Part shown: positions 10,963 through 20,756 of the stretch, in pieces
Layout: every line of letters starts with the position of its first letter
How positions within the stretch are numbered: the first letter of the stretch is position 1
Source: Prorocentrum cordatum
Lineage: Eukaryota; Sar; Dinophyceae; Prorocentrales; Prorocentraceae
Direction of reading: 5' to 3'
Length of the DNA stretch: 64,000 bases
Assembly (NCBI GenBank): GCA_963575745.1
Contig: CAUYUJ010016471.1
Coordinates: forward strand, 368,504 to 432,503
Notes under the pieces: model-generated
Told to the model about the DNA's origin: nothing
Seen by the model: only the letters and a program-made list of their open reading frames with translations
Database searches by the model: none
Made by a program: the position numbers and the translations under genes

Positions 10963-11591
10963 TCGATGATGATGATGATGACGATGATGATGATGCGGAT
11001 GGTGTCCCGATGATGAGGATGATGATTTACATGATGCTTATGTTGATGACCATGATAATTGCGATGATGGTGTCCCGATGATGATGAGTATGATGATGTT
11101 GATGTTGATGATGCTGAATATGATTGTGTCCCAATGATGATGATGATGAGGTTGATGATGATTATGGCGTCCCGATGATGATTATCATGATGGTGATGAT
11201 GATGATGAGGATGATGATGTTGATGATGATGGCGTCTCGATGGTGATGATGATGTTGATGCTGATGTTGGTAATGATGATGATGGTGCCCCGATGATGAC
11301 GATGATGATGATGCTGATGATGATGATGTTGATGATGCTGATGATGATGATGATGATGATGTCGATGATGAGGATGAGATGATGATGATGGTGCCCCGAT
11401 GATCATGATGATGATGATAACGATGGTGATCATGATGGTGTCCCGATGATGCTGCTGCTGATGATGGTGATGACGATGACTGTGTCCCGATGGTGATGAT
11501 GATGATGCTGATGTTGATGATGATGATTGTGGTGATGGTGATGGTGATGATGATGATGATGATGGTGGTATCCCGATGATGTTGATGACCG

Positions 11592-11647
<56 letters not shown>

Positions 11648-11750
11648 TTGGTGTTGATGATGAGGACTGTGTCCCGATTATGATGATGTTGGTGATGATG
11701 ATGTTGATGTTGATGTTGTTGTTGATGATGATGACGTTGATTGTGGGAGC
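10690..11750 (+). repeat. (GAT)n tract punctuated by GTCCCGATGATG
   Basis: About 1 kb of GATGAT with TGATGTTGATG variants, including GATGA pentamer runs at 10,720-10,770. GTGTCCCGATG or GCGTCCCGATG recurs irregularly, linking this tract to the preceding GGTGTCCCG repeats. Confidence 0.95.
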
Positions 11751-11754
11751 GGTT

Positions 11755-11958
11755 GTGATATCGATAGTGAGATCGATCGTGAGACCGAATATGATATCGA
11801 TTGTGTGATCGATTGTGAGATCGATTGTGAGATCGATAGTCAGATCAATTGTGAGATAGATCGAGTGAGATCGATTGTGAGATCGATCGAGGGAGATCGA
11901 TCGAGCGAGACCGATACTGAGATCGATAGTGAGATCGATAGTGAGACCGATCGAGTGA
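11755..11958 (+). repeat. GAGATCGATAGT tandem repeats
   Basis: Twelve-nt units GAGATCGATAGT or GAGATCGATTGT with occasional GAGCGAGATCGA variants, each with an ATCGAT palindrome. The same units occur in copy B at 49,028-49,380. Confidence 0.93.
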
Positions 11959-11991
11959 GACGTTGGTTCCTCCCCCCCCGAACCTCCTTAT

Positions 11992-12004
11992 CACCCGAAG
12001 GGTG
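11992..12004. other. Conserved hairpin at end of composite repeat A
   Basis: CACCC-GAA-GGGTG is a perfect 5-bp stem with a 3-nt loop. The identical hairpin sits at 54,769-54,781 in copy B. Its role is unknown. Confidence 0.7.
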
Positions 12005-12086
12005 GTCGTATAGGTATAATACACGAATATACACAGGGCAGTCACAGGCACAAATAGTTGACGCGTTTCTTTTTCCAACAAACCTA

Positions 12087-13715
12087 TGTTGTTAGGTCTT
12101 CGTTTTGAAGAGACGGTCCCCGCGTCCTCCCTCCTTCTCCTCCTCCCCTTCCCTCCTCCCCTCACCCGTCATCATCACCATCATCGTCATAATCATCGCC
12201 GTCATCAGCACCATCACCCCTCACACGTTTTGTGGCTCCATAGGGAGCTCCAACGAAGGCCCCAGTGCTGCCGGCCGCATGCGTCCCGCACACCCAATCC
12301 GGCACACCCGTCAGACGTTTCGGGGCCCCATAGGGAGCTCTACCGAAGGCCACAGTGCTGCCGGCCGCATGCGTCCCGCACACCCAATTTGGCACACCCA
12401 TCACACGTTTCGTGGCCCCACAGGGAGCTCCACCGAAGGCCCCAGTGCTGCCGGCCGCATGCGTCCCGCACACCCATTTCGGCACACCCATCACACGCTT
12501 CGTGGCCCCATAGGGAGCTCCACCGGAGGCCCCAGTGCCGCCGGCCGCATGCGTCCCGCACATTCAACTCGGCACACTCCTCACACGTCTCGTAGCCCCA
12601 TAGGGAGCTCCACCGAAGGCCCCAGTGCTGCCGTGCGCATGCGTCCCGCACGCCCACTTCGGCACACCCCTCACACGGTTCGTGGCCCCATAGGGAGCTG
12701 CACCGAAGGCCCCAGTGCCGCCGGCCGCATGCGTCCCGCACACCCAATTCGGCACACCCCTCACACGTTTCGTGGCCCCATAGGGAGCTCCGCCGAAGGC
12801 CCCAGTGCCGCCGGCCGCATGCGTCCCGCACACTCAGTTCGGCACACCCCTCACACGTTCCGTGGCCCCATGGGGAGCTGCACCGAAGGCCCCAGTGCCG
12901 CCGGCCGCATGCGTCCCGCACACCCATTTCGGCACACCCCTCACACGTCTCGTGGCCCCATCGGGAGCTCCACCGAAGGCCCCAGTGCCGCCGCCCGCAG
13001 CGTCCCGCGCACCCAATTCGGCACACCCCTCACACGTTTCGTGGCCCCATAGGGAGCTGCACCGAAGGCCCCAGTGCCGCCGCCCGCATGCGTCCCGCAC
13101 ACCCAATTCGGCACACCCCTCACACGTTTCGTGGCCCAATAGGGAAGTGGTGGCCCCGACAGCTTCCCTAGGGCCGATTTCTTCGTCGTCGTCGTCCGTC
13201 GTCGACGTCCGACCTGCGCGTAGCGCGGCACCCGCAGCCTTGAGCTTTGGAGTGCGCGGGCAACGAGGAGTGAAAAGAAGGAGAGGATGCGGGCGCGATC
13301 CTCGTGTGGGGCGTGCCGACATGGGCGTCGCGGCGCGCGGGCGCTGCCGTCGGGGTTCCCAGGAAATCTCCTTACGGAGGCTACGCTCAGTGTCACGAGT
13401 TCTCAGAGTCAGGCAGACCCAAACCATTCACAATCGTATGCATTTACACTAGGCGACTCCATGCTCGCAGTCATGCAAATAGAATCAATCGCGCGCATAT
13501 TCATTCAGAATCAGACTCACTCGCGCTTAGACTCGCCCGCGCTCAAGTTTCCATACTCGGACCTATCGTTTTCGTTCGCGTTGTGTATCCTATCACGCAA
13601 TTCGGCACACCCCTCATACGGTTCGTGACCCCATAGGGAGCGCCACCGAATAATATATTCACAAATGCGGTATTCACAACTGCGTATGGTTGGGCCCTTC
13701 GCCAGGCTAGTTTTT
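12087..13715 (+). repeat. Duplicated satellite-bearing module, copy 2
   Basis: It opens with GTTGTTAGGTCTTCGTTTTG near 12,087 and closes with CGTATGGTTGGGCCCTTCGC near 13,682, paralleling 7,150-9,400. Its satellite monomers end CCAGTGCTGCCGGCC where copy 1 has CCAGTGGGTGTGCCC, so the two arrays were homogenised separately. Confidence 0.75.
12228..13145. repeat. 90-bp satellite array 2, about 10 monomers
   Basis: CCGGCCGCATGCGTCCCGCA recurs at 12,271, 12,361, 12,451, 12,541 and onward to 13,080, 90 nt apart except for one 89-nt step. All long ORFs here are satellite translations. Confidence 0.97.
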
Positions 13716-13719
13716 TGAA

Positions 13720-15360
13720 GGGCGTTCGCGGCATCACCTTTACGGGCTTCGGAAGCTCAGGACGGCCGAAGGCCCCCCCAGACTGGCCCGAGACAACCCA
13801 AAACCGCCCCGCGGCGGCCCGAGAGGCCTTCAAGACCCCCCCCCGCGCGCGCGTTTGTTTGACCGCCGCCAAGATGCTCCATCCACCTCTGTGCCTGCCT
13901 CAAGGCAGGCGGGTACCGCAACGCGGAGGCATGCGTCTCTGCTTGCCGCATGCTCGCTGAGCGCGCGGGCTGTTCGCTGCTCGCCGACGTCGCGCGCGCT
14001 GCCAAGGACGGCCTGCGCTCGTGTCGCGCGACATGGGCGCTACAGCGAGAGCGCGGGCGCTGCCGTGGTTCGCGCAGTGAGGCCCGCTGCCCGGCGGGCC
14101 AGAGGCTTGGGGGTGCGCGGGGGCGGCCCACCGGCCACCAGAACGCGATCGTCGCTGGCGCGTGGTGAACGGCGTGGGAGGTTGGGCTTTCTCGTCGAGC
14201 TCACGCGCGGCGATCGACCGACAGTCAAAGGACACCTGCTGTCCTCGAAGACGGACGCCGAGGCGCTGGGCGTGGAGTGGGCGCGCGGCTGCGTGCGCGG
14301 CACAGGCGGGCCTCGGCCGCCGTGCCCGGCGCGCGCCCTTTCGGGCCAGCTTCCCGCGTTGCAGAAGAGGTTCTCCGAGCGCCGGCACGCCTGCGCCTTG
14401 GCGGGCGACCCCTATCTTTCCATGCGGAATGCGTAGTCGGCGAGGAGGTGATGATAGCGACGGTGACCATTCTGCGCGCTGCAGTCTTACTGGGCGGCCT
14501 GTTTACCGCGCCCCATGGTTCCGAGCGCGTCGGAAACCATAGTCTGAGCGAGGCCCGCGGAGGCGAAGGGGCCATGCGCGGGAGAGGCCGCGTTGGGCGC
14601 TGCGGCTCGCTCGGCGGCGCGCGCTGGCAGCGACCTCGACCTTGGGTCGGTGCTTGGTCAGGTCGCCGAGCTGCGCGGCGATTTCAGCGCGCATCGTCGC
14701 GGCGAGGGCAATTTGGAGGAGCCGGTCGACCGCGAGCTCGGAGAGCACCGCCTGCGTCCGCCTGTCACTCCACCGGGCGATTCTCGAAGCCGCCGCGCGC
14801 CAGTCGGCGGCGGGGCAGCGGCTGGCGGCCAGCGCTGCGTCGAGGGCCAGGGTCGCGGGAGGAGCTGTGATTCTGTGGTCCTTCACGCGGTCTTCATTGG
14901 GCCGCTCGTTCTCCCTGCCGCTGCGAGGACTGAGCACTGCGGCTGGGGATCCGGCGCGGCCGCGCATGCGATGGCCCCGCCTGCCCGCCGGGCCGCGTGC
15001 TTGACGCGTTTCGGGGAGTTCTCTGGCTTGCCTGACAGCGGATGCGAGCATGGGCGGGGCCTCGGGTGGGAGTCTCCGCATCGCGATCAGAGCGCCCCAC
15101 TCCCAGCGCGCCCGTCGCTGGAGGCATTCGGAAGAACAGCGCCCGCGCAAGCGTTGGGCGGGGGGCGCCAATGCCGCGCGAGTTAGACATGGTGCAAGTG
15201 GCGCATGAGGCGCCCTGGGCCAGGCGCGCGAGTCATTGCATTCGCGGCACTGGTAGTTTGACAGCGGGCATGTGTGAGTCCTGGGTGGCAACGGGGTCAG
15301 GCCCCAACCGGGCGGTCCAGATCCCAACCGGGAAGAAGGCAAAAACGGTTCTGATCCCAA
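13720..15360. other. GC-rich interval, no gene recognised
   Basis: Long overlapping Ala/Arg-rich ORFs exist on both strands, the longest being 285 codons on the minus strand (14,503-15,360). A patch on that strand at about 14,660-14,880 reads LAVDRLLQIALAATMRAEI and looks more protein-like than its neighbours, but I match it to no family and splice sites are not evident. The ORFs are probably by-products of GC content, although a diverged exon cannot be excluded. Confidence 0.4.
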
Positions 15361-15609
15361 ACGTAGGACAGATATTGTAGTGAAGCTTGTTTATTGCATG
15401 ATCGTCTTGGCAAAGGGAATTGAATGGCATCCCTTCAGGGAGTTCGATCGGTTCTCCGAGCGCGCATATGGGATCTCGACCGCTCCACTGCGTTATTTGA
15501 TGCGAGCTCTAAGAAGAACTCCAGGAGGGCCTGACATGGGCCCAAGGCGCTCCAACGCGGCAGCGCGTGCGTGCCAGAAAGTTCGTGCAATCCCATACGA
15601 AACGTATGC

Positions 15610-15985
15610 GGGACGCTTCAGACATTCATGCGTAACGCATGCCGCACGTACGCGCAACGTGTACGTAACGTCCATGACGCGTAGATGGCTTGTCTCTGGA
15701 CCGCATCCGAAACGGATGCGAGACGTGCGTGAGGAACGCGTGTGTACGATGCACACAAGGAACGTATGCGGCACGAACATTAAACGCATGCGAAACGTAG
15801 ACGAAGCGCACATGATTCGCATACGTACGAACCGTGTACTCAACGTACATGCTACGAACGCACAGGCGAACAGGGAACGCAACAGGCACGCTTTTATCAA
15901 AAGTAAATGTGCATGACACATCTAATCTTATAAGCGACGTGAAAGAACGTATACGCACGTGCACGAAACGCTTGTGGAACGTATG
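15610..15985. repeat. Degenerate short repeats around AACGTATGCG
   Basis: AACGTATGCG, AACGCATGC, AACGTGTACG and similar 10-mers recur every 15-20 nt with no fixed period. Many are near-palindromic. No gene is called. Confidence 0.65.
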
Positions 15986-15999
15986 CAACGTGCATGATA

Positions 16000-16370
16000 C
16001 AGGGATCGGCGCGTTTACTAGTGGATTCCGAAGAGGAAACACATTGAACATAGTAGAAAATCCTGCGGCAGGCTCGGATCGGCGCACTTCTCATTGAGTT
16101 TCTATGGGCAAGAGTAGAAATTCAGCCATGTAGCTGGCGGCTGGGGTCGGCGCGTTTGCATTGGGATTCTGAGACGAAAAAAGTCACGTATCCAAAAAAT
16201 CCTGCAGAAGGCTGGGGTCGGCGCATTTCCAAGTGGATTCTCGATTGGAAACAAATCATGATTTGAGGCGGGGGGCTGAGATCGCCGAGTTTCCTGGAAG
16301 TCCCAATGGGGAAGACGTCGCATATTTAAAAAAATGCTGGAGGTTGGGATCGGCGCGTGCATCAGCCAAT
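16000..16370. repeat. ~70-bp tandem repeat, about 6 units
   Basis: GGGATCGGCGCGTTT and variants recur near 16,002, 16,076, 16,144, 16,213, 16,279 and 16,346. Each is followed by a GTGGATTC-like segment and an A-rich stretch before AATCCTGC. Confidence 0.8.
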
Positions 16371-16384
16371 TGCGTCCGATCGGG

Positions 16385-16740
16385 AATGGAATGCTTTTTC
16401 AGGAGTCCCCAGGAATTCCCCGATAATCCTTTTTAGAAATATGAGCGGATCCTTCTGGAACCCTTCGGGAATCCTCACGGATGCCCCGGAATTTTGACAG
16501 GCATACGAAGGAATAGTTTGGGAACGTTTCAAGAATTGTTTTTTTTGTGGAGTCTTGTGGGATCCTTCTGGAATCCATCAGGACTTCAAGGAATCCGGAG
16601 GAATCCCTTGGGAAGCTTTCAAGGAATTTTCAGGCAGGACTGTTCGTGAAGTCTTCTGGACCCCTCGAGGAATCTTCGAAACAACCCACGGGCATCCTTC
16701 ACGAAACCGAGGAGGCGCCTTCAAGGAAACATGTATGTAG
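16385..16740. repeat. Degenerate GGAATCC-rich tract
   Basis: TTCTGGAATCC, AAGGAATCCGGAGGAATCC and AGGAATTTTC recur at 12-20 nt intervals. The 350-codon plus-strand ORF starting at 16,547 runs through this and the next CTTGGG block and is repeat-derived. Confidence 0.55.
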
Positions 16741-16889
16741 CGGTTATCAACTGCTCATCGAGCGCCTATCAAGCACTTATCAAGCGTTTCAAGCGCGTAG
16801 CAACTCAAGCAACATTGGTTGGGATCTGGACCGTTCCGGTTTCTTTAATCGTTTCGCTCATTCCGCAGGCCATGTAGCCTCATCTCTGC

Positions 16890-17500
16890 CGTTTGGCAGT
16901 CGTTTCGGGAGTCTCTTGGAGGCAGTTTTGAAGCCTTTTGTGGTCTCTTGGGGCCGTCTTGGGGGTCTCTTGGGGGCCTCTTTTGGGCTGAAGGCTCGGA
17001 TTTTCGCATCGCGTTCCCCTTCTTGGGCGCCTCTTGGGCCGTCTTGGGGGCCCCTTGGGCCGTTTTGGGCGCCTCCTGGTCGCCTCTTGGAACCGTCTTG
17101 GGCTGTCCTGGGCGCCTCTTGGGCCGTCTTGGGGCCCTCTTCGGCCGTGTTCGGCCCATTTTGGGGGCCAGTTGGGCCGTCATGGGGCGATTTTGGGGGT
17201 CTCTGGGGCAGTGCTGGACGCTCTGAACCCCCAGGAGTTGCAAATGCGAAGAATGCACGTTTAAGCATGGAAACGGGACGATTTTTGGTTGTTGAGACTC
17301 TTTTGGACGGCCTCTTGAGGCTCTCTTGGGGCTTCTTGGCGGCGGCTTGGGACGTCTGGAGGCCATCTCGGGTGTCTTGGAAAGATCTTGCGGCGACCCA
17401 TGCATGGGCCTTTCGGACGGTTTCGGGCGCGTCTCGGGACTCTCTTGGGGCGTTCTTGGGGCGCTCTGGAAAGTCTGGAAGGCAGCGCCGAGGAGGAAAA
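16890..17500 (+). repeat. CTTGGG repeat block 4 (plus orientation)
   Basis: CTTGGGGGCCTCTTTTGGGC and GGCCGTCTTGGGGGCC units with the conserved A/T-rich core at 17,250-17,292. 17,500-18,600 is GC-rich unique-looking sequence with no recognised gene. Confidence 0.8.
17250..17292 (+). repeat. Conserved core of the CTTGGG repeat family
   Basis: GAATGCACGTTTAAG, GGAAACGGGACG and ATTTTTGG follow the order of the core at 549-600 (minus) and 26,352-26,402 (plus). Confidence 0.6.
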
Positions 17501-18589
17501 CCATCTCTGGGGCCCACTTGGCCGGGACCTGCTCGGGGTTCTTTTCGCCCGGGGGGCCCCAGGGGCCGCCCCGCGCGCGCGCGAACTAGAAAACTATGAA
17601 CCAGTTACCGGAGATCTTAGCACGCCTCTGGCCCGTTGGGCTGGCGAATTGCCAGGCGGGATTTGGACCGTCAAGCTGGGATTTGAGCCTTCCAGTTGGG
17701 ATCTGGATCTTTCTCATCATGGGCGTGGTGGCGATTTTCTTGTCGCTGTCATCTCCCGGCCTTTTTGCCCTAATCCTTCGCGTCCCGTCCAACTCCAACG
17801 CCCCCACTGGCGGAACCATTTTCGGAGGGCCCCGTGGGCTTCCCAAGAGCGCAGGTTCGCGAGTCATTTTGGCTAGTCTACACCCGTTGGTTGCGCCCCT
17901 GAACTGGGGCGGGAAGTGAGCGCGCACCATTCACGCAGCGGGAGGAGGCGCGTGATTGGTACGCGCGTGGCGCGCGCCAGATTACCTTGACAGCATGGGC
18001 CCCCCGCGCCTTCAGGTTGAGTCCGCCCGACCGCCCTTGGTCCGTCCTCAAGGTGTTCCGACAGGGACGGCCGCACCTATATTTCCGCCGAAAAACAGGA
18101 TAGGAAAGCACGAGCGATGGAAACGACGAGCACGCACACTTCGACGACCGAAAGACAGCACACGTGCAGGCGTGCTACCGTGCATCGTCAGAGGCCAGGA
18201 GGGTGCAGGGGTCACCCACCCAGTCGCCCGAGAGGGGATCTCTGCCGGCCTCGAGAGCCAGGTTCCGGCAGGGAGGCACCCGCTCAGGGGAGGGAGGCGT
18301 GGACCCCCGGTCACCCATGCTTCGCCGACTGGGGCCCGGCCCGAACGTGCGGCTCTGCTAGCGGGGGCCCGTCGCCGACTTGCCTGCGGTGCACGGCCAG
18401 TCCCATGAAGTCTCTCACCCCGCGAGCCAGCCCTGCCCCCCTCCTCGTCTCCCCCCGGGCGTGGGCCCCGACGGAATGTGCGGGGGCCCGCGACCTGGGC
18501 GCAGAGGGGCGCGCTCTGGACCGAGCAGACGGCAGGGGCCCCGCGCCATTCGGGCTGAGTCCGCAGCAGCCGCAGCCGCGTCGGCGGCG

Positions 18590-18631
18590 TCGGCGTCGTC
18601 CGTCGTCCGTCGCCCATCGTTCGCCCGTCGC

Positions 18632-18681
<50 letters not shown>

Positions 18682-19116
18682 CCCTCCCCCCCGTCCCCCC
18701 TCCCAAGAACTTCGATTTTCGAGGCTCGATCAGACCTTCCTCTGGGCCGTTGGATCGCTCCCCGAAGCTCGGCCCCCGAAGCTCCGATCACTTCGTTCCG
18801 AAAGGCGGATCCCCGAGGCTCGAGCCTCGAACGTCCATCCTCGAGGCTCGATCCCCCCCCGCAGCTGGGCCGCGGTATCCATTCTCGAAGCTCGATTCTC
18901 GAAGCCTCGATCACCCCTCCGACACTGGTTTCCCGAACCGCGAGCGCCGATCCTCGAGTCTCCCTACCCCCTCCGGTGGGCCTCAGGAGGCTGCGACGCC
19001 CCTGGCGCCGCCGCTGCGGAGACGGGCGCGGGCGCAGGCTGGCAGGGCAGCTTTCGTTCGCGGCGGCGTCGGCAGCGTCGCCGTCGTCGCCGTTGTCGTC
19101 GTCGTGGTCGTCGTGG

Positions 19117-19162
<46 letters not shown>

Positions 19163-19175
19163 CGTCGTTCTCTCC
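18590..19175. repeat. (TCG/GTC)n tracts flanking CTCGA-rich sequence
   Basis: Trinucleotide runs at 18,592-18,680 and 19,068-19,165 flank sequence with repeated CGAGGCTCGA and CCGAAGCTC palindromic words. The 716-codon plus and 484-codon minus ORFs crossing here are low-complexity artefacts. Confidence 0.75.
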
Positions 19176-19289
19176 GACTTGTTCCCCTTTTTCTCCCAAA
19201 CTGTGCTTGCACTTAAGGCTTCTTATTTTCTCCAATCTGTGTTTGCTCTTACTACGCTCTCCGGAACTGGGCCTGGCCGCCGCCTGGGC

Positions 19290-19440
19290 CGGTTTGTCGC
19301 CGCCCGTCGCCGCCCGTCCTCTGGGCCTGGCTGCCGCCGTCGCCGTCTCGTCGCCGCCCGTCGCCGCCCGTCGATTGTGCCTGGTTGCCCCCGTTGCCGC
19401 CTCGTCGCCGCCCGTCGTTCGGTTTGGTTGCTGGCTCCGC
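19290..19440. repeat. ~50-bp CGTCGCCGCCCGTCG repeats
   Basis: Three or four imperfect units with GTCGCCGCCCGTC preceded by GGCCTGG(C/T)TGCC at about 19,270, 19,325 and 19,378. Confidence 0.6.
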
Positions 19441-19691
19441 CGCCGCATGGCCACCACGTAGATTGCACCACATCCATTATTCTTTGTTTGGAAAATATTC
19501 AATGTTATCCATCCCCGGATTTAACCGCCTCCTTTTTCATATTGCAACTTATTTGCGATTTTGCCCCACCGTCCATCTTGATTATGAATTCCCACCATCC
19601 CAGCCAAACCGGTCCCCCTTCATCCTCTGGAACGCATACTATGCGCGCGCATTCGTTTATCAAAAAAATTGTTTTCAATAGTACCTTGCAC

Positions 19692-19712
19692 AAAAACACA
19701 CACACACACACA

Positions 19713-19808
<96 letters not shown>

Positions 19809-19812
19809 CCCA
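19692..19812. repeat. (CA)n microsatellite
   Basis: About 55 CA dinucleotides with few interruptions, inside the first 1.2-kb unit. Confidence 0.98.
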
Positions 19813-20164
19813 CAAAAGAAAACGGGACGAATTGCACACGCGCGCGTCGTCGCGCGCGCAAGCCGAAATCTTTCAACTGTATTCGGTTTCGTAAGGATTT
19901 CAAAGTCGACTGTCCCGCAAACGTTAAAACATTGTTTCGCAAACCGAATTTTCAAAACAAGTTTGCGCTCGCGCGTTCGCGAATTCTTAAGAAGACCGTG
20001 CGTTTTTTCATTGTTATTATTATATATATGTTTTTGTTTCTCAACATGTTCACAACATGCTACCACATGGGCCTTTCGCGCGCGCATGTCGAAATCGTTC
20101 GAGCGCCCTGGCGCGCGTGTTGTCGCAAGAATCCCTTGCGAAAGAACGGGAGCAACTTGGTGAG

Positions 20165-20690
20165 CCGAACCCACGCGGCGGCGATTGCGATGAGTGCTTG
20201 GCGTTGGCTGGTGCATCTCTGCGGCCGCGATAGCCCGCGCGTGCTCGCGCGCGCAGCGGCAAGCTAGCTTGGCGCGACCGACGCGGCCGCGGTGGTGCCG
20301 ATCTCCGGGCACTTCCCAGCGGGCGTTTCGGTGCGAGTCGGCCGCTTGGGCGGGCGTTATATGAGACGGATCGTGCCCCCCAGCACGCGCGCAAAAGCGT
20401 TCGAATGATGTCGACATGCAGCGCGAGGGGGCCCATTTGGCAGAATTTAATGAAAATGGTGAATAACCGAAAGTTCTCTTGAGAATTCGCAAGAGCGCGA
20501 GCGCTTTGATGCTGTTGTTGTTGTTTTTTTGGGGGGGAACTGATGTTGCAAAACCATGTGCGTTCATGTAATGATGTTTTCGGGGTGCCCGGTTTTGAAG
20601 CCCGTGCGAAACTTCAGATTTCTGAGCGATGCTCTTGCGCGCGCGCGACGACGCGCGCGCGTGCACTTCGGGTGGGTGGGTGGGGCATTT
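20165..20690 (-). repeat. Inverted segment of the 1.2-kb unit
   Basis: Read on the minus strand this matches the plus-strand units. It has CACGCGCGCGCGTCGTCGCG, CACATGGTTTTGCAAC (as at 26,928-26,945), a TCTTGCGAATTCTCAAG region, ATTCTGCCAAATGGGC (as at 27,020-27,040), GCTTGGCG, CAACGCCAAGCACTCATCGC and the CGATTGCCGCC-like end. It directly joins plus-oriented units on both sides. Confidence 0.75.
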
Positions 20691-20737
20691 CGAGTTCTTT
20701 CAGCGAGTTCTCCTGTCTAAAGGAGCAATAAAATTTG

Positions 20738-20756
20738 CCCCCCCCCCCCCCCCCCC
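20738..20756. repeat. Poly-C run
   Basis: Nearly 20 C in a row. Similar runs sit in equivalent or nearby positions of other units (20,869-20,884, 22,148-22,163, 23,321-23,339), so run length is variable within the unit family. Confidence 0.9.

Larger units (their letters stand above)
10320..12022 (+). repeat. Composite repeat, copy A
   Basis: It starts TATCGGAGGTGAGGGGGTG and then carries GGGAAATCGATTTCGGTTTC, GGGCGAGGCGAAGCTGCGTG and a duplicated block with GCGGCCGGACCAAATG. After these come GGTGTCCCG tandem units (about 10,510-10,690), (GAT)n, GAGATCGATAGT repeats (about 11,755-11,955), GTTGGTTCC, a C run and ACCTCCTTATCACCCG. The same order is present at 48,698-49,407 plus 54,743-54,798, where a LINE has split it. 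No protein is evident. Confidence 0.85.

Noticed and set aside
7106-13052. ORFs of 160-321 codons across the 90-bp arrays
   Set aside because: The 90-nt period keeps all frames open; the peptides are just the satellite read repeatedly on both strands.
14503-15360. 285-codon minus-strand gene
   Set aside because: Equally long ORFs exist on the opposite strand and the composition is Arg/Ala/Pro-driven. One short patch looks protein-like but gives no family.
18048-20267. Very long ORFs (484 codons minus, 716 codons plus)
   Set aside because: They run through TCG/GTC and CA repeats, overlap each other on opposite strands, and give homopolymer peptides with no domain.
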